Counted from the stretch's first letter, positions 11,901-26,900 are shown. The stretch is DNA of 64,000 nucleotides from Pycnopodia helianthoides (GCA_032158295.1 CM063249.1:13744078-13808077), one strand, 5' to 3'. Numbers and translations: made by a program. Notes: generated by a model not told the origin, from the letters alone.

Positions 11901-14900
11901 ATGGTAGTGATATCAACTTTATAAGTGAAGATTGAAAATAATTAACCGGGACCCGAACCCACACTCTGACAACACCAGAACTTGAGTCCGGTGCAGGGTT
12001 CTCCCCAGGATTTTTTTGAAACTGTGGGGCATTCAAGACCAAAACTTTTGAAGTTTGGCCTAAGCGCACTGAATTGAAACGAGGTCCTTGGAATGTTTTC
12101 TACTCAGTGTCTATCTTGGTTTTAAAAGCCCTACTGTGCAATCTGGAGCATTCTAAATGGTTATCTTGAAGATTTTTGGTGAATTTGATCCGGATAAAAA
12201 AGAAAGTATATATGCATATTTTGTTTCTTCTTTTTTTTGCAACATATCAACTGAAATTTGTCCGTATCGGCACTCAATTCATGCATATCGGCCCATTACC
12301 CTAGCTTGTGCATGGGAAGAACCCAGGTCCAGTGCACTAGACCGCTCGGTCACGACACTCCCTTTGGTAGCAAATCGAATAACAAATCAAATACCGAGCT
12401 TTATGACCAATCAATCACATTCACTGATATTCTACAATACATTTATAAGTGGCCAGTGATGTGAAACGTTCTACGCTTTCCCCATTTAAAAGGCATTTAC
12501 TCCCATTACAGTCACATCTATGTTATTTTTAACTTTTAAGATTGATTGACCCTGTCCCTGTTGCACAGACAGACAAGACAGATGGCCAATAGATATAGCA
12601 TTATATGTACAATTCTCAGTGAAAGTCCAAGCAACTTTTATTTGCTAATCCCGGATGACATTTTATGTGTTGTTATGAAATGTCAACTATCTCAGGAATA
12701 CTGATTGGTATTTCAAATATTTTTCTGAATTTAATGGCAACAATGTCAACATTTGTGACTGGCTCTGGCAACAAACCTAAACTTTGACCCAATTATCAAA
12801 AGTGAGATTTTTGAATTTGTCATGAAAAATATTGATATTCTCATTAGCGTTTCACAATTTTCATAGCAACAGTTGTAGCCGTAGCCTTAGCCACCAATAG
12901 ACACAATCGGCGACCAGAGTCACGTGATTCATACAATGTAAACAAACCAGCAAGCGACTCGCAGTGTGCATTGAAAAGCATGACTGCTTCCCACCATTCG
13001 GCAGCAGCACTTGGAAGCAGTCATGCTTTTCCATGCACACTGCGAGTCGCTTGCTGGTTTGTTTACTTTGTATACCCACTATAAGTCACGTGACTCCGGT
13101 CGCCGATTGTGTCTATTGGCGGCTAAGGCTACGGCTACGACTCTGTCTATTCAGATACAGCCTACGCATTGAAGAGGGAGAACTGAAGTGATTAATTCTC
13201 TACAGACAAACAACATGGGAGGCTGAGTTCCAAAGTTGTGTTCATCTGTTTTTGCATATCATCTAATAACCACAGACTATTCTGGGCATAATTCCCTGAG
13301 CTCAAACTCTCATTATCGGATTACAATTTGCATTCAATCATTCCGTATACATGTAATTCTATGGACCCCTTTCAGTGACGTTACATCGTCTGCCCCAAAG
13401 CATGTAAAATTGCATGTAAATACATGGTGCACTCATAACAGAGTGTGTGTCGTCTTTCAATAACGATACAGCTCCCAAAGCCCTCTTACTTCCCTCCAAC
13501 CCTCCGTAAATTTGACAGTAGTTTCAAAATTATTCCACTGCACAGCATTGGGCAACAGAATTATCTGTGTACTGTGTAGGTGCATTCACCAAATGATCAA
13601 ATTACAGCAGGCCTGGGATTACACGGAGGCCACAGAGGCTATGGCCTCTGTTGCCCCATGTCTTGGCCTTGTTGCCCCATAGACTTTCAATGCATCTATC
13701 ATTCGAAACCACAGTGGATAATATTAGTACGGTCAGACAGTAGGAAGGGTTACTTGATTGACTAAATAATACAACAGATTTTTGATCTCACCTTGAGGTC
13801 TGTGGAGTTGATATTGGCCTCTTCTAACCGGAACTGAAGGTCTTCCAACTTCCTAAATAACGTGAACAAAGGAATCAAACAATGAAATATGACCCTTGCT
13901 TTGTACGTGGTGTCTGAAGCTCATGCATGGTGTGGAAAATAAGAAGTAATTATAACTAGTAAACTTGCAGGTACAGCCATGTGTAAATCTCTTTTGGGAG
14001 GAATGTCGGCTCTGAAAAGAGCCGGTGTGGTCTCGACGTTTCGAACAGTATACTTCAGGAGTGTTGTCTTTACTGTGTTGATGACTTTAGCATTGTGTCG
14101 AAACACCGTTACACTGTGAATATTCACTGAATGGCCATTTACCTCACACAGGTTTAACCATTGCTTTGGTTACTTTAAGTGCTTTAGGTACACATGGTAC
14201 AGGGCTTTAAAATAGAGACAGAGGCAATGAGAGGAAACTGTGGTTTCCAAAAAGGCCTCCTACATTGCATGTCAGTGCTCTAAACCTTTTTCCGGGGTAC
14301 TTTCTGGGTGTTTTCAAAACCAGATTCAAAACCAGCATGAAGTCGAGTATCTACACCCACATGGCGGATCGAAGCAAGAAGCGAATAGCAGTGCATCAGG
14401 CCACGCTTATGATCAGATGATGTGTGGTTGTATTTCACAGACTTTCAGGTTGCTCCGAAGACACACTGTTATTCCGTGTGAACAGCCAGGGAGACTTCAA
14501 AACCGAAGCACTTAAACGGAACCTAAGGCCGTGTTACAAATTTGCAGCTATGGCTATGGCTATGGCTACATACAGCTGGATCGTCATGTCATCATGCGTT
14601 GAATATATGAACGTCCTCAGCAACACCCTTAGGAACAGTCGTAGCCATAGCTGTAGCCACCAATTCGGATAGGACCTAACTTCGAAGCTTGGGTTGCTCT
14701 GAAGACAAACTGTGTACTCCGGGTAAAAAGCCAGCAAGACTTTAGAACCGAACACACTTAACTAAAACCACACTGTGTTATTTTGAAACTCTGCTGCAGC
14801 ATGGTTGTATCACATTCATACTAAGTTCTTCAAGTTAGGAGCAGAATTAACCTGAGCATTTCTCTGATGAAACTCAAAACTCATCTACACATTCGTTGTG

Positions 14901-17900
14901 AGTGGAGAACAATGCACTGACTAAAACTGATCAGGGTGGAACATATGTATTTGTATGAAATATCTGTGGTCTTCACGTGATATGATTAAAAATACAGAGT
15001 GCTAATATCAAAACAACTTGCTAGCCCGAACTACTTGCAGTTTAAAAGTACTTTGGTTTATTACGTTTGTGTACACACATACTTTTCCTGTTACACTTCC
15101 ACTGGAGTTCAGCTCAATTTTATTGCACTGCTTGCCATGGAATCATTGATTACGACATCCCAAAGGATTCCGTGGGCCCATTTGTAAGTGTTAATTCGAG
15201 GGATAGCAGCACCATGTTTTTGCTCCCCTACATATTTGCATTTGGTAACTTTCAAACCAGGCCTGGAATTACACAGAGGCAATGACCTCTGTTGCCCCTG
15301 GTCTTGGCCTTGGTGCCCCTTCAAAAGTTTTCCGTAGAATTAAAGATTTTCCAATGGAAGTGCCCTTTGCAAAATTAAATTGGCCTTGCCTCTCAAAGAT
15401 GAAATCCAGACCTGTCAAACCACACAGTATATGTACAATGTATGTACATTTGTAAAAGTAGACTGAATGTAAGATTACAGCTTTGCATCGTGTTAAAGTG
15501 AAAGTAAACTAGTTTTATAATCTTCTTCTTTTTTAATTGTAGTTTTCCTTTGGGCTATGATTTATCTCGTTGTGCGTTGTGGCAGAGCAGTCAAGTGCAC
15601 TGGACACAAGCTCTGGTGTTTCTGATCTGCAGAGTGTGGGTTCAAGTCCTGGTCTGACATTTGTGTCCTTCGGATGGGATGTAAAGCCGTAAGTCCCGTG
15701 TGCTGTGTTATGCACAGAAAAGAACCCAGTAACTTATCGTTAAAAGAAGGAGTTCACCCCAATGTTTTCTGGTATGGTTGGCTGCAGATTGCACCACAGC
15801 ACCTTGTAAACCGTTACATGGTGCTATGTAAATAAGTTGGTTTTATTTTGCGAACATAGCTCCGCAGACCTTGTAGAAAAAATACTGAGTGCTTTGAGAC
15901 GCCCCCGGTGTGATAAAGTGCTATAAATACATGTAAGAAATACATATTATCATTATAATTATTACTATTAATCTCTGCTCGAAAGAAGTGGTGGTTCTGA
16001 GAAAATCTAGACATGCGAATTTCAGTCTTGATGTTTTGAAATCTGTGCTCTGTTCGTCTTTGAGAAAAATCTAAGACCAACACAGCACACTTATCGAAAC
16101 ATCAAGACTTATCTCCCCTCTGGTTCTCCGCAGAACCACAACTTCTTCCAACTTGTCCAAGAAGAGATTTGTCTCCTCTAAACTAGTTTAGTTCCACACT
16201 GTACGTATCTGCACAGTATGAGATCTCAATTTAGCACTGAAACAAACTTAATGACGTAACGGAAGTCACTGGAGGGTTTCAGACACTATTTGGGTCCTGT
16301 CAACCAGATGTAACAATTGACATGGGGACCCACATCCTGAACCATCCTGAACAGGATGTCAATAAAACAGAGCCACCATTCAAATGCTATTTATAGGAGT
16401 GGAAACACCCACCGTGGGAATTGAGGAGGCAGGTTGAATGCTTAGCACCCATAAGCTGAACGGTGATAGCCATATCAAAGAGCGTGCAGGGTTTTCCCCT
16501 GGATTTTTGAAAAACTGTGGGGAATTCTTGACACGGATTTTGCAAGGTTTATCAAAGGGCGACAATTCAAATTGAGATAAATTGGATGCTTATGTTTGAC
16601 GGTGAATACTCTGCTGTCCAATTTGGAATATTATTAGAAATTCAGATTGGAGCAGAGCGAGACACATGCTGTACTCACGTGAGTGCAGCTGAAAGACAAC
16701 TGGGCCCGATTTTATGGCTCTGCTTACCGCCGAACTTTTGCAAGCGCCGAACTTTTGCGCTAGCTGTGTAAGCGAAGAATGCCTAATAACGTGGAGTACA
16801 CATGCGCACAAGCAAAAAATTCCCTGGTATCCTGTGAAATACGCTTGATGTAAGCAAGGAATTCCCTGCCTTCAAAAGTGCAGATTCTTTGCTTACCATT
16901 AGCAGAGCCATGAAATTGGGCCTTGCTGTGGTGGGCAGTGCTTACCATATCAGCCTATTTTATACTCAAAAGCATTTCAGAAGTTATAGCTCACTGAAGG
17001 CAGATTTTAAAATCAAACTTATGTTTATTCTGTTTGCGCTTTCTCTAGACAAGTAGGCACCTCGCAGCAACTTACTATAGTATTTGCCTCTGTTCATCAG
17101 GACCTTTACCATTCCTGAAACCATCTCAACTTCTTTGACTAGAGTAGCAGTGCTCTGGGGCTAGGGTTGACCCAGTTGAACTAGCTAGTCAAACAATGCA
17201 GCGCTCGGCTGACATCTAGATTGACTATGGTTAAGTCTAGTCGACTCTAGTCACCCACCCGAACTTGCTCATTAATGGAATGTTCCATACACAACCATTT
17301 CCATGGATTCATTATTTAGGGATCGGTTTTTCAATACATACAGAATTCAGAACCTCTTCTTTTGCACTGACATCTTAGCGATTCAGAGAATGTTCACAAA
17401 CTCACCAGAGCATGTATGCACATGGGGGAAATGAAATCGAGCGCGCTTAATAAAACAGAAGTGGAAATCCCATTTAATTCAGAGATTTCAGACGCCTGAA
17501 CTAACCTCCTCTCTTCCTCCAGTTGCTGCAGTAGCTCCACCTTCTCCTTGTCAGCCGATTCCACCAATGACTTCAGGGAATCTAAGTTCTCTTCGCTATC
17601 TTTCATGTACTGTGCAGAAACAATTTCAATAAAGTGACATCAAAACCACATCAACTGATGATGAACAAACTTTTCCTGATCTTTTCAGGGGTACTATTTA
17701 ACCCTTTAATTTTTACAATTCTTTTTGAGCACTAGGGCTGACCTACAAAGTACATGGTACATAGACTGTTATAGACTTTTTCAGGCCATTTGATAACAAT
17801 CTTACTGATTTTCGGAGTGGAAAATATCTGAAACTAGATTAAAATAAACAGAGCCCGGTTCTTTTAAAACGCATGCACAATGTATGTATTTACAGGGCCC

Positions 17901-20900
17901 ATTAGAAACTCCAGCTAGGCTACCCTGGTACAAAATAAAACAGAAAATAAAGCCAACAAATTTGAAACTAAAACATTAGTAGGATTTAAGGCTGTACTCT
18001 GAGCCCGGAAGTTAGAGAGAATAACGGGAGACTTTTGAGGATGCTAGACGGCAAGAGACTTATCAGGTAGGGTGATTCACAGTTCTTGAAAATGTGCATA
18101 CCTTCATTATTAAATTTGGACGTAAACCATGTCAACAAAGTACAAATGACTAGCACTGGATTTGAACCTAGGACCTCTGGGTTTACGTGCCCGTGCTCTA
18201 CCAACCGAACTCTACCAGATAGCCCTATGTTTGCAGTCTCCCTTTTTTGTAATTAAAGTTATTGTTTTGAAATTAACCAGGCATGTCCGTAGCCATCTAG
18301 CTACTCAAATCCAGTCTCCCATTCAGACCTGGAATCAACACCTTTATCTAAAAGTACAATTTTGGTTCCTGCACAAGTTCCTTTACAATGGCAGGCCTGG
18401 AATTACATGGAGGCCACGGAGGCCATGGCCTCCGTTGCCCTGGTCTTGGCCTTGGTGCCCCTTCAAAAGTTCAAAAGTTTTCCCATAGACTCTAGGATTT
18501 TCCAATGAAAAAATGAAAATGGCAAGGCCTCACAATGTCAAGATACTTGTGGCGAACCCAAATTTTACTTTAAAAGGTATTATACAGGGTTGGTAAGGAT
18601 AAAAAACGTCATTGTTTAATTTTAGTCTGAAAGTTTACTGATTATGAAGTTTATATTAGAACAAATTTTTCTATAAAATATTTCCCTCTGAAATAAACTT
18701 ATATTCAAGAAAACTATATCTGAAAACCTAGAAAAACACAACAGTTGATTTGGGTTCTTGCAACCGAAATTAAGGACAATGTGTTTACCTTTTGTATATT
18801 GTGCATGTTTTTTTTTACTATTTTCTCCTGACTCACACAACGAATTAAGCCCAAATTTTCACACATTGGTTGATCACACAAACAATGAACGCTGTCTGCG
18901 ACTATTTTGTCAGCTCTATCAATCCTGTACAATACCTTTAAATATAAGTGATGTTTACATGAATTTTACCGTGGGAACCATGAGCTCTTGGGTTTCAGCT
19001 GTTAATGTTATGTACCTGTTCATATTGGTTCCTGACAGCAGCTAGTTCATGCTCTGCTTGGTGAGTTGACTGCAATCATAATGCACAACACAAGGCACGC
19101 ATAATGAGAGAAGAAAAACAAAACAGGGCCAGAAAAAAAGGAAAGAGAGAGAGGGAGGAGTTCTGGTTAATGTTAAGTGTGCATGCTGAGAAGTTAAACA
19201 GTTTAATTAGTAGATTTTAAAATACTGGATTATCAGATAATAGTACTTTTGTATGGTTAACCGAGTCTTGTGTGCATTGATCTTTGCTTTTCTTCATTGC
19301 AATACAAATAGACAATGAGTACAAATACTGAACTGGACATGGACATGTATGTACCTAATAGCACTTTATACTACACTGGTGTAGGTGTTTTCTCTCTTGC
19401 TGGATTACTGTACATACGTACACATGTGCCAGACATGTGTATAAACTGTGCAACAAAGTACACACTCATTTGACCATCCATGTACATGTATTCGGGAACC
19501 TTGGTTCCTAGTGTATTTGGGATTCTCGGTTCCCAGTGTATGAAGAAACAATGCTTCACACTGTACATGTACGTGGGATCCTTGGGTTCCCATTGTATGT
19601 GGGATCCTTGGGTTCCCATTGTACGAGGGATCCTTGGGTTCCCAGTGTACCTGGGATCCTTGCAGTTGTCTGTTGATAGTAATGAAAACTTTGAGAAATG
19701 ATTCCCTTCCAAGGAATGTGGTTTTAGAGAAAGGGGTTTTAAACAAAATTCAATCTGAGAAACCTTTCACGCATGAAAAGTTTCTCAGATTTTGTTTTCC
19801 AAATACAGATTATTCTTTCTGCGTGGACATAACCACTCCAGATTTTCAACGATATCTCAAAAACCACCTTTTAAAATGAAAATTTCACAAATTAATTTTC
19901 TTGTATACATGGTATACTTTGCCTTTAAAAACCTTTAATAAGCTAATATATTTTCTCTACATACATATACATGTACATTCACACATTTTCTACAGTCTGT
20001 TTGTACAGTGTATGACACTGAATCTTATATTACGTTGTACATCATAGGTGAGAACATTTCTGGTTTAAAAGTGCTAAGAACACGTACACTGACGGGTCTG
20101 CTAGACTGAATACAGATTCAGATGCAACCTGCTTATCTTGTCCTCAATAGACACTTTGTGTCAACCTAGGGGAAAGCACAGCAGGGCACCATTGATTGGA
20201 ATTGGGAACCACCATCGTCCTTGAAACCAGCAAGTTACATTACAACTGAATCATGGGCCAAGCTTCATGACTAAATTGTTAACTCAAAACTTTTTTTCTA
20301 TAAATTAAAGATTTGAAGGTCGTGGAATTAGGGATTGTTGAAAAATTGTCCAACAACGTGCCCTTGGGTTGTTGTCTATCAACCCGGGGCATGTTGTGTA
20401 TAGGCCCCGAAAATGGCTTTCTTACCAAGATGGAGTCTGGCCTGTATACTCGTTCTGGCTTGTTTTCGTTATGAATGGGTATAGCTCAACAATCGAAATG
20501 CATGTGTGCACTAGTTGATAGTTATTGGACCATCACTCAACCCCTAGTCAGCAACACAACTCACAGCTACAGCTTTCTAAAAGCTTCACACTTTTCACCA
20601 AAGAGGAAACTTCATGTTTGATTTATAAATAAACTCTGTTTGTGCTCCAAAAAGAGGTGACCGTACATGTATGAATTGAGCAATGCAATTTTCAACATAT
20701 TCACAGTTGCCACAAAGGATGGGAGGGTGACAAAATATGTACAAATTCAAAGTGTTGGATTTTGGATCTGCAGTGAGGACTGATATGCAAAGCAAGAAGA
20801 ATAAGTTTGACACAGATTCACGACAGGCTGTGCTCGTCTTGCACCTATTTGAACACTTGGACCTGTTAAAGGGTGCATTTAGGGTTTTTTTACGCAAAAG

Positions 20901-23900
20901 TTCTGACCAATTTCCTTAATTTCCTCTATTCAAGTTGATCTCTCCTAAAAATCACATAATTTCAAACAAATAGATTATGTACACTGTAGGTACTTTTATC
21001 AATGGGTCAGTGATCCACATTTTCCGCAATCCCCATGCTTTACCAATGGCCTTGAAAGTGTCCGTAAACAACTTACACGTTTTTGAATCACCCTGTATGC
21101 CCAAACGATTGCTTGTGGGCAACTTGTTCACTAGTATCATTAATATTTATTTATAAATTATTTATATTTCATGATAAAGTTTAATAATTGTTCAAATTTT
21201 GTACAGGCACTTATGCCTCTGAAGTTTGTCAGTCATTCCAGTTGTACTCAAGGGATTGCGGCACAGTAACTATTGCATGATCTGATTGGCTACCGCCCAA
21301 AGTAATGCACCTTCTTGTTGCCCAGTAACGTTTAAGAAATGAGACACTAAACTCAATATGAGTGAGAAATCCAAATATCTCAAGTGCTTGTTTGTTGAAC
21401 TATGTAATCTGTGAGCTCTGAAACTTATACATGTACAACAGACCCTTTCACGGCAATATACGCCATGCTGAATCTGACATGCCCGTGCATTGTTTATTTC
21501 AAATTCTGCAACTTGCTAATCAGCACTTGATGCACAGCGTGAAAGGCGCGCGTGAAGTTACAAATCGTGTAAATGTCCGTTCGAAAAATTATCGTAAAAT
21601 GGTCTACTGTTTTATCATTATGGACTTTCTCTCTATGATTTTAACTTTGTAAGACCGGCTGCCGATTTCATGAAACTTTACGCAGCTGCGTAAGTCCACT
21701 TGCGCAACATCTATTGAGTAAGTTGTGCAACAGAAATCTTGCACAAGTGGACTCATATAGTTGGGTAAAGTTCGTGAAATCGGCTGCAGTCCTCTTAAAT
21801 GTTCTGCACGTGCAATCGAGTGGCATTCCTTCTGAGTGAATAACTGTAAACATAGATGAATATTGAATACCCCTGTCGAAACATATTTTTTCCAGGCCAT
21901 GACAAAGCAATTGTATTGCTGTCATGAGTTAACACTGGAATATCCTACCACAGTGACACTGAGATTCGAAACCCCCCAGGGCGTCTTATATTCAGATGAA
22001 ATAACCCACTGAGTGGCTTAATTGTATAGAATTCAAGTTTACTAGACTGTAAGTAATGACCCAAATAATTTTTCTGTGTTGTTATTTTGAATGTTTTCTT
22101 ATTCACCTGAATGCGAGCCTAAACAAGTTCCTTGTAAAATGTGGGGAATATGTCATTGTAAGGTTTAGATTTAATTTGATGTGTGGTTTATTTAAACTTT
22201 TGCCAGGGGCACAACAATGACAGGACGTGGGGGGAGGGTTATAAATTACATTCCTGATTTTTATGTTCCTGTACTGTACCAGGCCTGATGCTTCGTTTTT
22301 GAAAGGGCGAGGGTACCAAGGCAATTTATCCTTGGTAAAGAGCATCTCTGGAACATTTCATGGGGCACCAGGGCAATGACCAAAGGCAACAGAGGTGTTG
22401 CCTCCTTGAAGTAATAGGCCTGCTGTACACAAAACACAAGCTACATGTAAGGGCATGCAGTAAACCCATTAAGTGCAGACAGTCCATTATAACCCCAGGA
22501 ATTACACAAATGCAGGATGATTCCACTAAATACTGGCTCCCCAGTAGGCCAAAAAGTTTGACTGGCATGGGGGAGGGGTGTTGGAAGCCTCAGACCCTAG
22601 CACAGGCCTTTAGCAAGACATCTGGAAGCCTGCTACAAAGAACAGATGGCTCCACTTTATCAGGGGGTTATATCTGGTTTAGGTCTGTATGACTGTACAA
22701 TTTTGTGCACAAAGTATAAAATATTTTTCAGCCCCTCATAAGAAAAAAAAACTTCACAAACATGAATCTGGGACCTGATTTCCCTCTTCGATATGTGGAA
22801 TGGTCCTGTCTAGGATATCAAGGACTTTGACTCCCCCAGGGCATTGCACTTTAGAAAAAAACAGTGAAATAATTAAAATGTGCAGTGACCTAGTGTTACC
22901 AGCGCTCACTTAAAAGTTCTTATAGAGATTTACGCATGCTCTTTAAATAGCTTCCCATGAACAGCATAAACATTTTTTAGCGATAAGCTTTCCTTGTTTT
23001 GTTGAACACGATGTAAACAACTGGGACCTGTACTCAGTTTAAACCTCCAGAGGGCACTAAAACAATTCTGATATTCAAGACTGATCAGAACTCGAATTCA
23101 AGGAGCTTGACAACTTTTGCTAAGCACTGAAAACACTGCTCCGCATAATCAGGTTACCAACCGAAACACTATTTGAAGTGAACACTGTTTGTGAATAGTT
23201 CCCTGCTAAAGTTTGCTGAGCCGACAAAAAGTGATGCCCCATCCCAAAATTAGGCACTTCTCAGAATAAGTGATATGACATTAAAAGTGAAGATAACCAA
23301 AACAATAGCTTTGATATCAATGTGATGTGATGTCTTAGACATGTTAGAGGGACGGTATACCTTTGGCAATTACTCCAAAAATTACCGACCATAAAAACTT
23401 ACTTGGTAAGAAAGCACTGCAGTTGATGATAATGTTTAACATTTTGAAAAACAATTCCCTTTAAAGGAACTGTGGTTTTAGAGAGAGGGATTCAACAAAA
23501 ATTTCAATCTGAGAAACGTCTCTGCATGAAAAGTTTCTCAGATTGTGTATCCCAATTACGGATTATTCTTCCCGTTTGGACATAACAGCTCCACATTTTC
23601 GGCAATATCTCCAAAACGCTACCACCTTTTGAAATGATGGTTCCAAAAACCAAAGTTATACTTTGCCTTTAAACATACATTGTAGGTACTAACTACAAGT
23701 AGGTATTTGAAAGCTCTTAATCTCATTTACAGACTTGTATCTGATGAGCAAATACATGTAAACCAAATTTAATAAAGGCATTTCTTATCACGGAAATGTT
23801 GAGTCTCTGCAAAACATTATTTGTGTGGCAAGACCAAGTCTCAAATTGATTTTTTTGTTTTGCTCATACTTAAATAAGTACCCTCAGGGAAAAGCTAGCT

Positions 23901-26900
23901 CGATGCGTTTCTTATTGGCTCCTGACATGGCGCCAGCTTGTGTGATGTGGGTGTGGCTAATTACAGTGAAATTACATCAAACTTGGGAACAGCATCCTGT
24001 CCGCAAGTGTGACGTTATTCCACTGTAAGCCACGCCCACTCAACTCAAACTGGCTCCGCTGGTTACCAGAACCCTATGCATCCATAGGAGTTGTATTGCG
24101 CTAGTTTTTCTTTGATGATTTATGCAATTTGGAAATAGCTTTTACATACGTTCTTCAAAGACGAAGGTCTTCTCAGAATTAAAAGTTTGTACAAGAAATG
24201 CTTTCAAACTGATAAAATAGGTGATTTTTGATACAATTACAAACAAACGTACGCCGGCTTTGGAGCCGAAAGTAGCGAAAACTTTGGGCAGGCAGCAGAC
24301 GAGCACGTGTGACGCAATGACTTACCAATGGATTATTTACTTTTACTGTATAGAGAGGTGAGAGTCATTGCTAGGACAGAAAGGTCTGAAACTAGCATCC
24401 AATTTTGAAATAATGGCATTTCCACCTTTCCACCCCTGGCGTTATAGAATTCGCGGAGCTTCTGAGAACAGTATCCTCAGAGCTAAAGAAGTAGAGCAAA
24501 GAGCATGATTAATTTGTATCTGAAGAAAATAACTATTTTTGTGACTATGACGACATAAAAAAAATCTTAATTCAGATAAAAGTCTGAATTTTCTCATCCC
24601 TATGTGTACAATGGATACAAATTAATCATGCTCTTTGCTCTACTTCTCTGAGAACAGTATCATCAGAGCTAAAGAAGTAGAGCAAAGAGCATAATTAATT
24701 TGTATCTGAAGAAAATAAGAACTCTTTTTGTGACTACGACGACATAAACAAAATCTTAATTCAGATAAAAGTCAGAACTTTCTCATCCCTATGTGTACAA
24801 TGTCAAACTTAGTGACCTCTTTAAAGAATGAAATCAGTGCTTTGAATATCTAAATGTACAGTACATACATTGTACATGTACACTACAAAAAGACACTTGC
24901 TTTTGCTAGAGATCTCAGCCTTGGTAAACAATCAGCGTCCACTCACCTCAATAGTTAAGGAATCCGTTAAGTCATTCGTTAAAAAATGCTCTTCAACCAG
25001 ACCCCAACGCACACAAAACCACAACTCAAAATGCTCCAGAAATAAACTCCAATTCCAGAAATAAACGCCAATTCCCCACACACTCACACACAAATATGTT
25101 TTTTTCACGCTAGCCTCTCAGTCCTACACCATCACATAAACCCATTTGGACTATGAAATTCATTGAAGTAGTGAAGATTCAATTTGTTAAATTACCCACT
25201 CCGGCCACGAACAGTTTATACAAAAGCAGTGTGCGCTCGGTGGATGAGTGGAATAAATGGTACGCATTTGAGACATCTTTTTCTGTGTCACTTTTCTACC
25301 GGCCATTAGTGTTATTGGATTAGAGGTTTGAGTGTTGGGGAAACTGGGAGTGACAAGACCCGTACACGAATCCTAAACAATGCTGAGATATTCTAGTGAC
25401 TTATTTATTTCTTTATTTAAACTTGTTTACATACAAGGTAGCCCATTCAACCAAGATTGTTTTTCAAGGGGCCGGCCGTGTTGCATAAGTGTAACTGAAT
25501 GTGTAGCGCATGGGAGAAATTTATGAAACCGTAGATGTGCATTAACCTGTTTATATGTGTTTTCCTTGGACATGTATGTACAACTGACTGTTATGCAGTG
25601 AAATTATGCTGAAGAGCATGTGAAGAGTTCATTGAGTTAATATACATATCAGTGCAACAACGTTGTATCTTGCACGAAAATGCTCTGTGCAAAAACGCTG
25701 TATCTTGGTGCTTATTGGTTTTGTGTGTACTTCCAGGTTATATTAAAGCGAGATACAACATTTTGACACTTTCAAACTCGCATTTGATGTTTTTGCACTA
25801 ACTTAACAAAATGCAGATTTCAATTAAGAAAATGAACACTTTGCACTGATATCATACGCAGCTACATTATAATTTTTTTTGTAACTTAGCTTCCAAAATT
25901 ACATGTACAGTACATGTACTACATGTACATTGCATGTAACAAAGAATCAAGTATACAAAACAAAAGTTTGGGGTGTAAATATTTGACAAAAATTAAAGAT
26001 TAGGATATTTGAAGGCAATTTGAAAGTGTTACATTCTCGTTGTTATTGTACATAATACATGGGAATAACAAACAATACAGTCATGCTATGCAGCACTGAA
26101 CTCACAATGTACAATGTAGGTAAATTTATTTTAGACAACACAACCAATACATGGACAATTTAGTTAACAGCCCACACCAACAAGCGTGACAGCCAATCAA
26201 AGCAAACCACACCAAACAGCCAGCCAATCCAAGTTAAACACACAAACAAAAACAGCCAATCACATTACACTGAATCACACAGAAAGAAAGTAACTGCTAC
26301 ACATGTACACTTTACCATGACAACAACCAATCACAGTAAAACACACAAGACAGCAGCAAGCCCTATAAGCAAAGATCCCCTACACAGTCTGCATACACAA
26401 CCCATTCCCCTGCATACAATACTTGTACATGTATGTACAATTGTACACCATACAACACATAATTACAGCACAATACATCAGCCATCAGCATCTCATGAGC
26501 CAATTTCATAAAGCCTATAAACAAACCTTTTCTGCTTACTGGGTGACCCTCACCGGGTGACCCTCACTGGGTGACCCTCCCTGGGTGACCCTCCCTGGGT
26601 GAGCCTCACTGGGTGACCCTTACTGGGTGACCCTTACTGGGTGACCCTTATCAGAATTTGTAACCCCTGCTTACCATAAGCAAAAGTCAGTTCTTGAAAG
26701 CAGCTGAGTGACGCAACGTTTCAATTCACTGAAATCACGCACATGCCACCAAATGTTCTTCATCAATTTTGCGCTTAAACATATTTTTCTGCTAAGGTAA
26801 CCTGAAAAAGTTTCTTTACGATAAACAGCTTTATGAAATTGCGCTCATATCATATATAATACATGTAGCCAGCAGTGTGTGTAAGAAGGAGAAAGTTTGG

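Larger units (their letters stand above)
13853..17505 (-). other. CLIP1 intron 7
   Basis: Contains a GGCTATGGCTAC inverted repeat (about 14537-14665), an intact CAGGCCTG element (15258-15414), a near full-length SINE (15577-15971) and a MITE (16709-16922). No exon found. Confidence 0.65.
17610..19015 (-). other. CLIP1 intron 6
   Basis: Contains a tRNA-like SINE head (18142-18238), a truncated CAGGCCTG element (18391-18540) and a TTAA element (18570-18941). Confidence 0.65.

Noticed and set aside
24940..25020. Possible CLIP1 exon with a strong donor (GAG|GTGAGT) and open frame ending LTDSLTIE
   Set aside because: The acceptor is poor, there is no similarity to CLIP proteins and no clear heptad pattern. 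Phase agreement alone is weak evidence.
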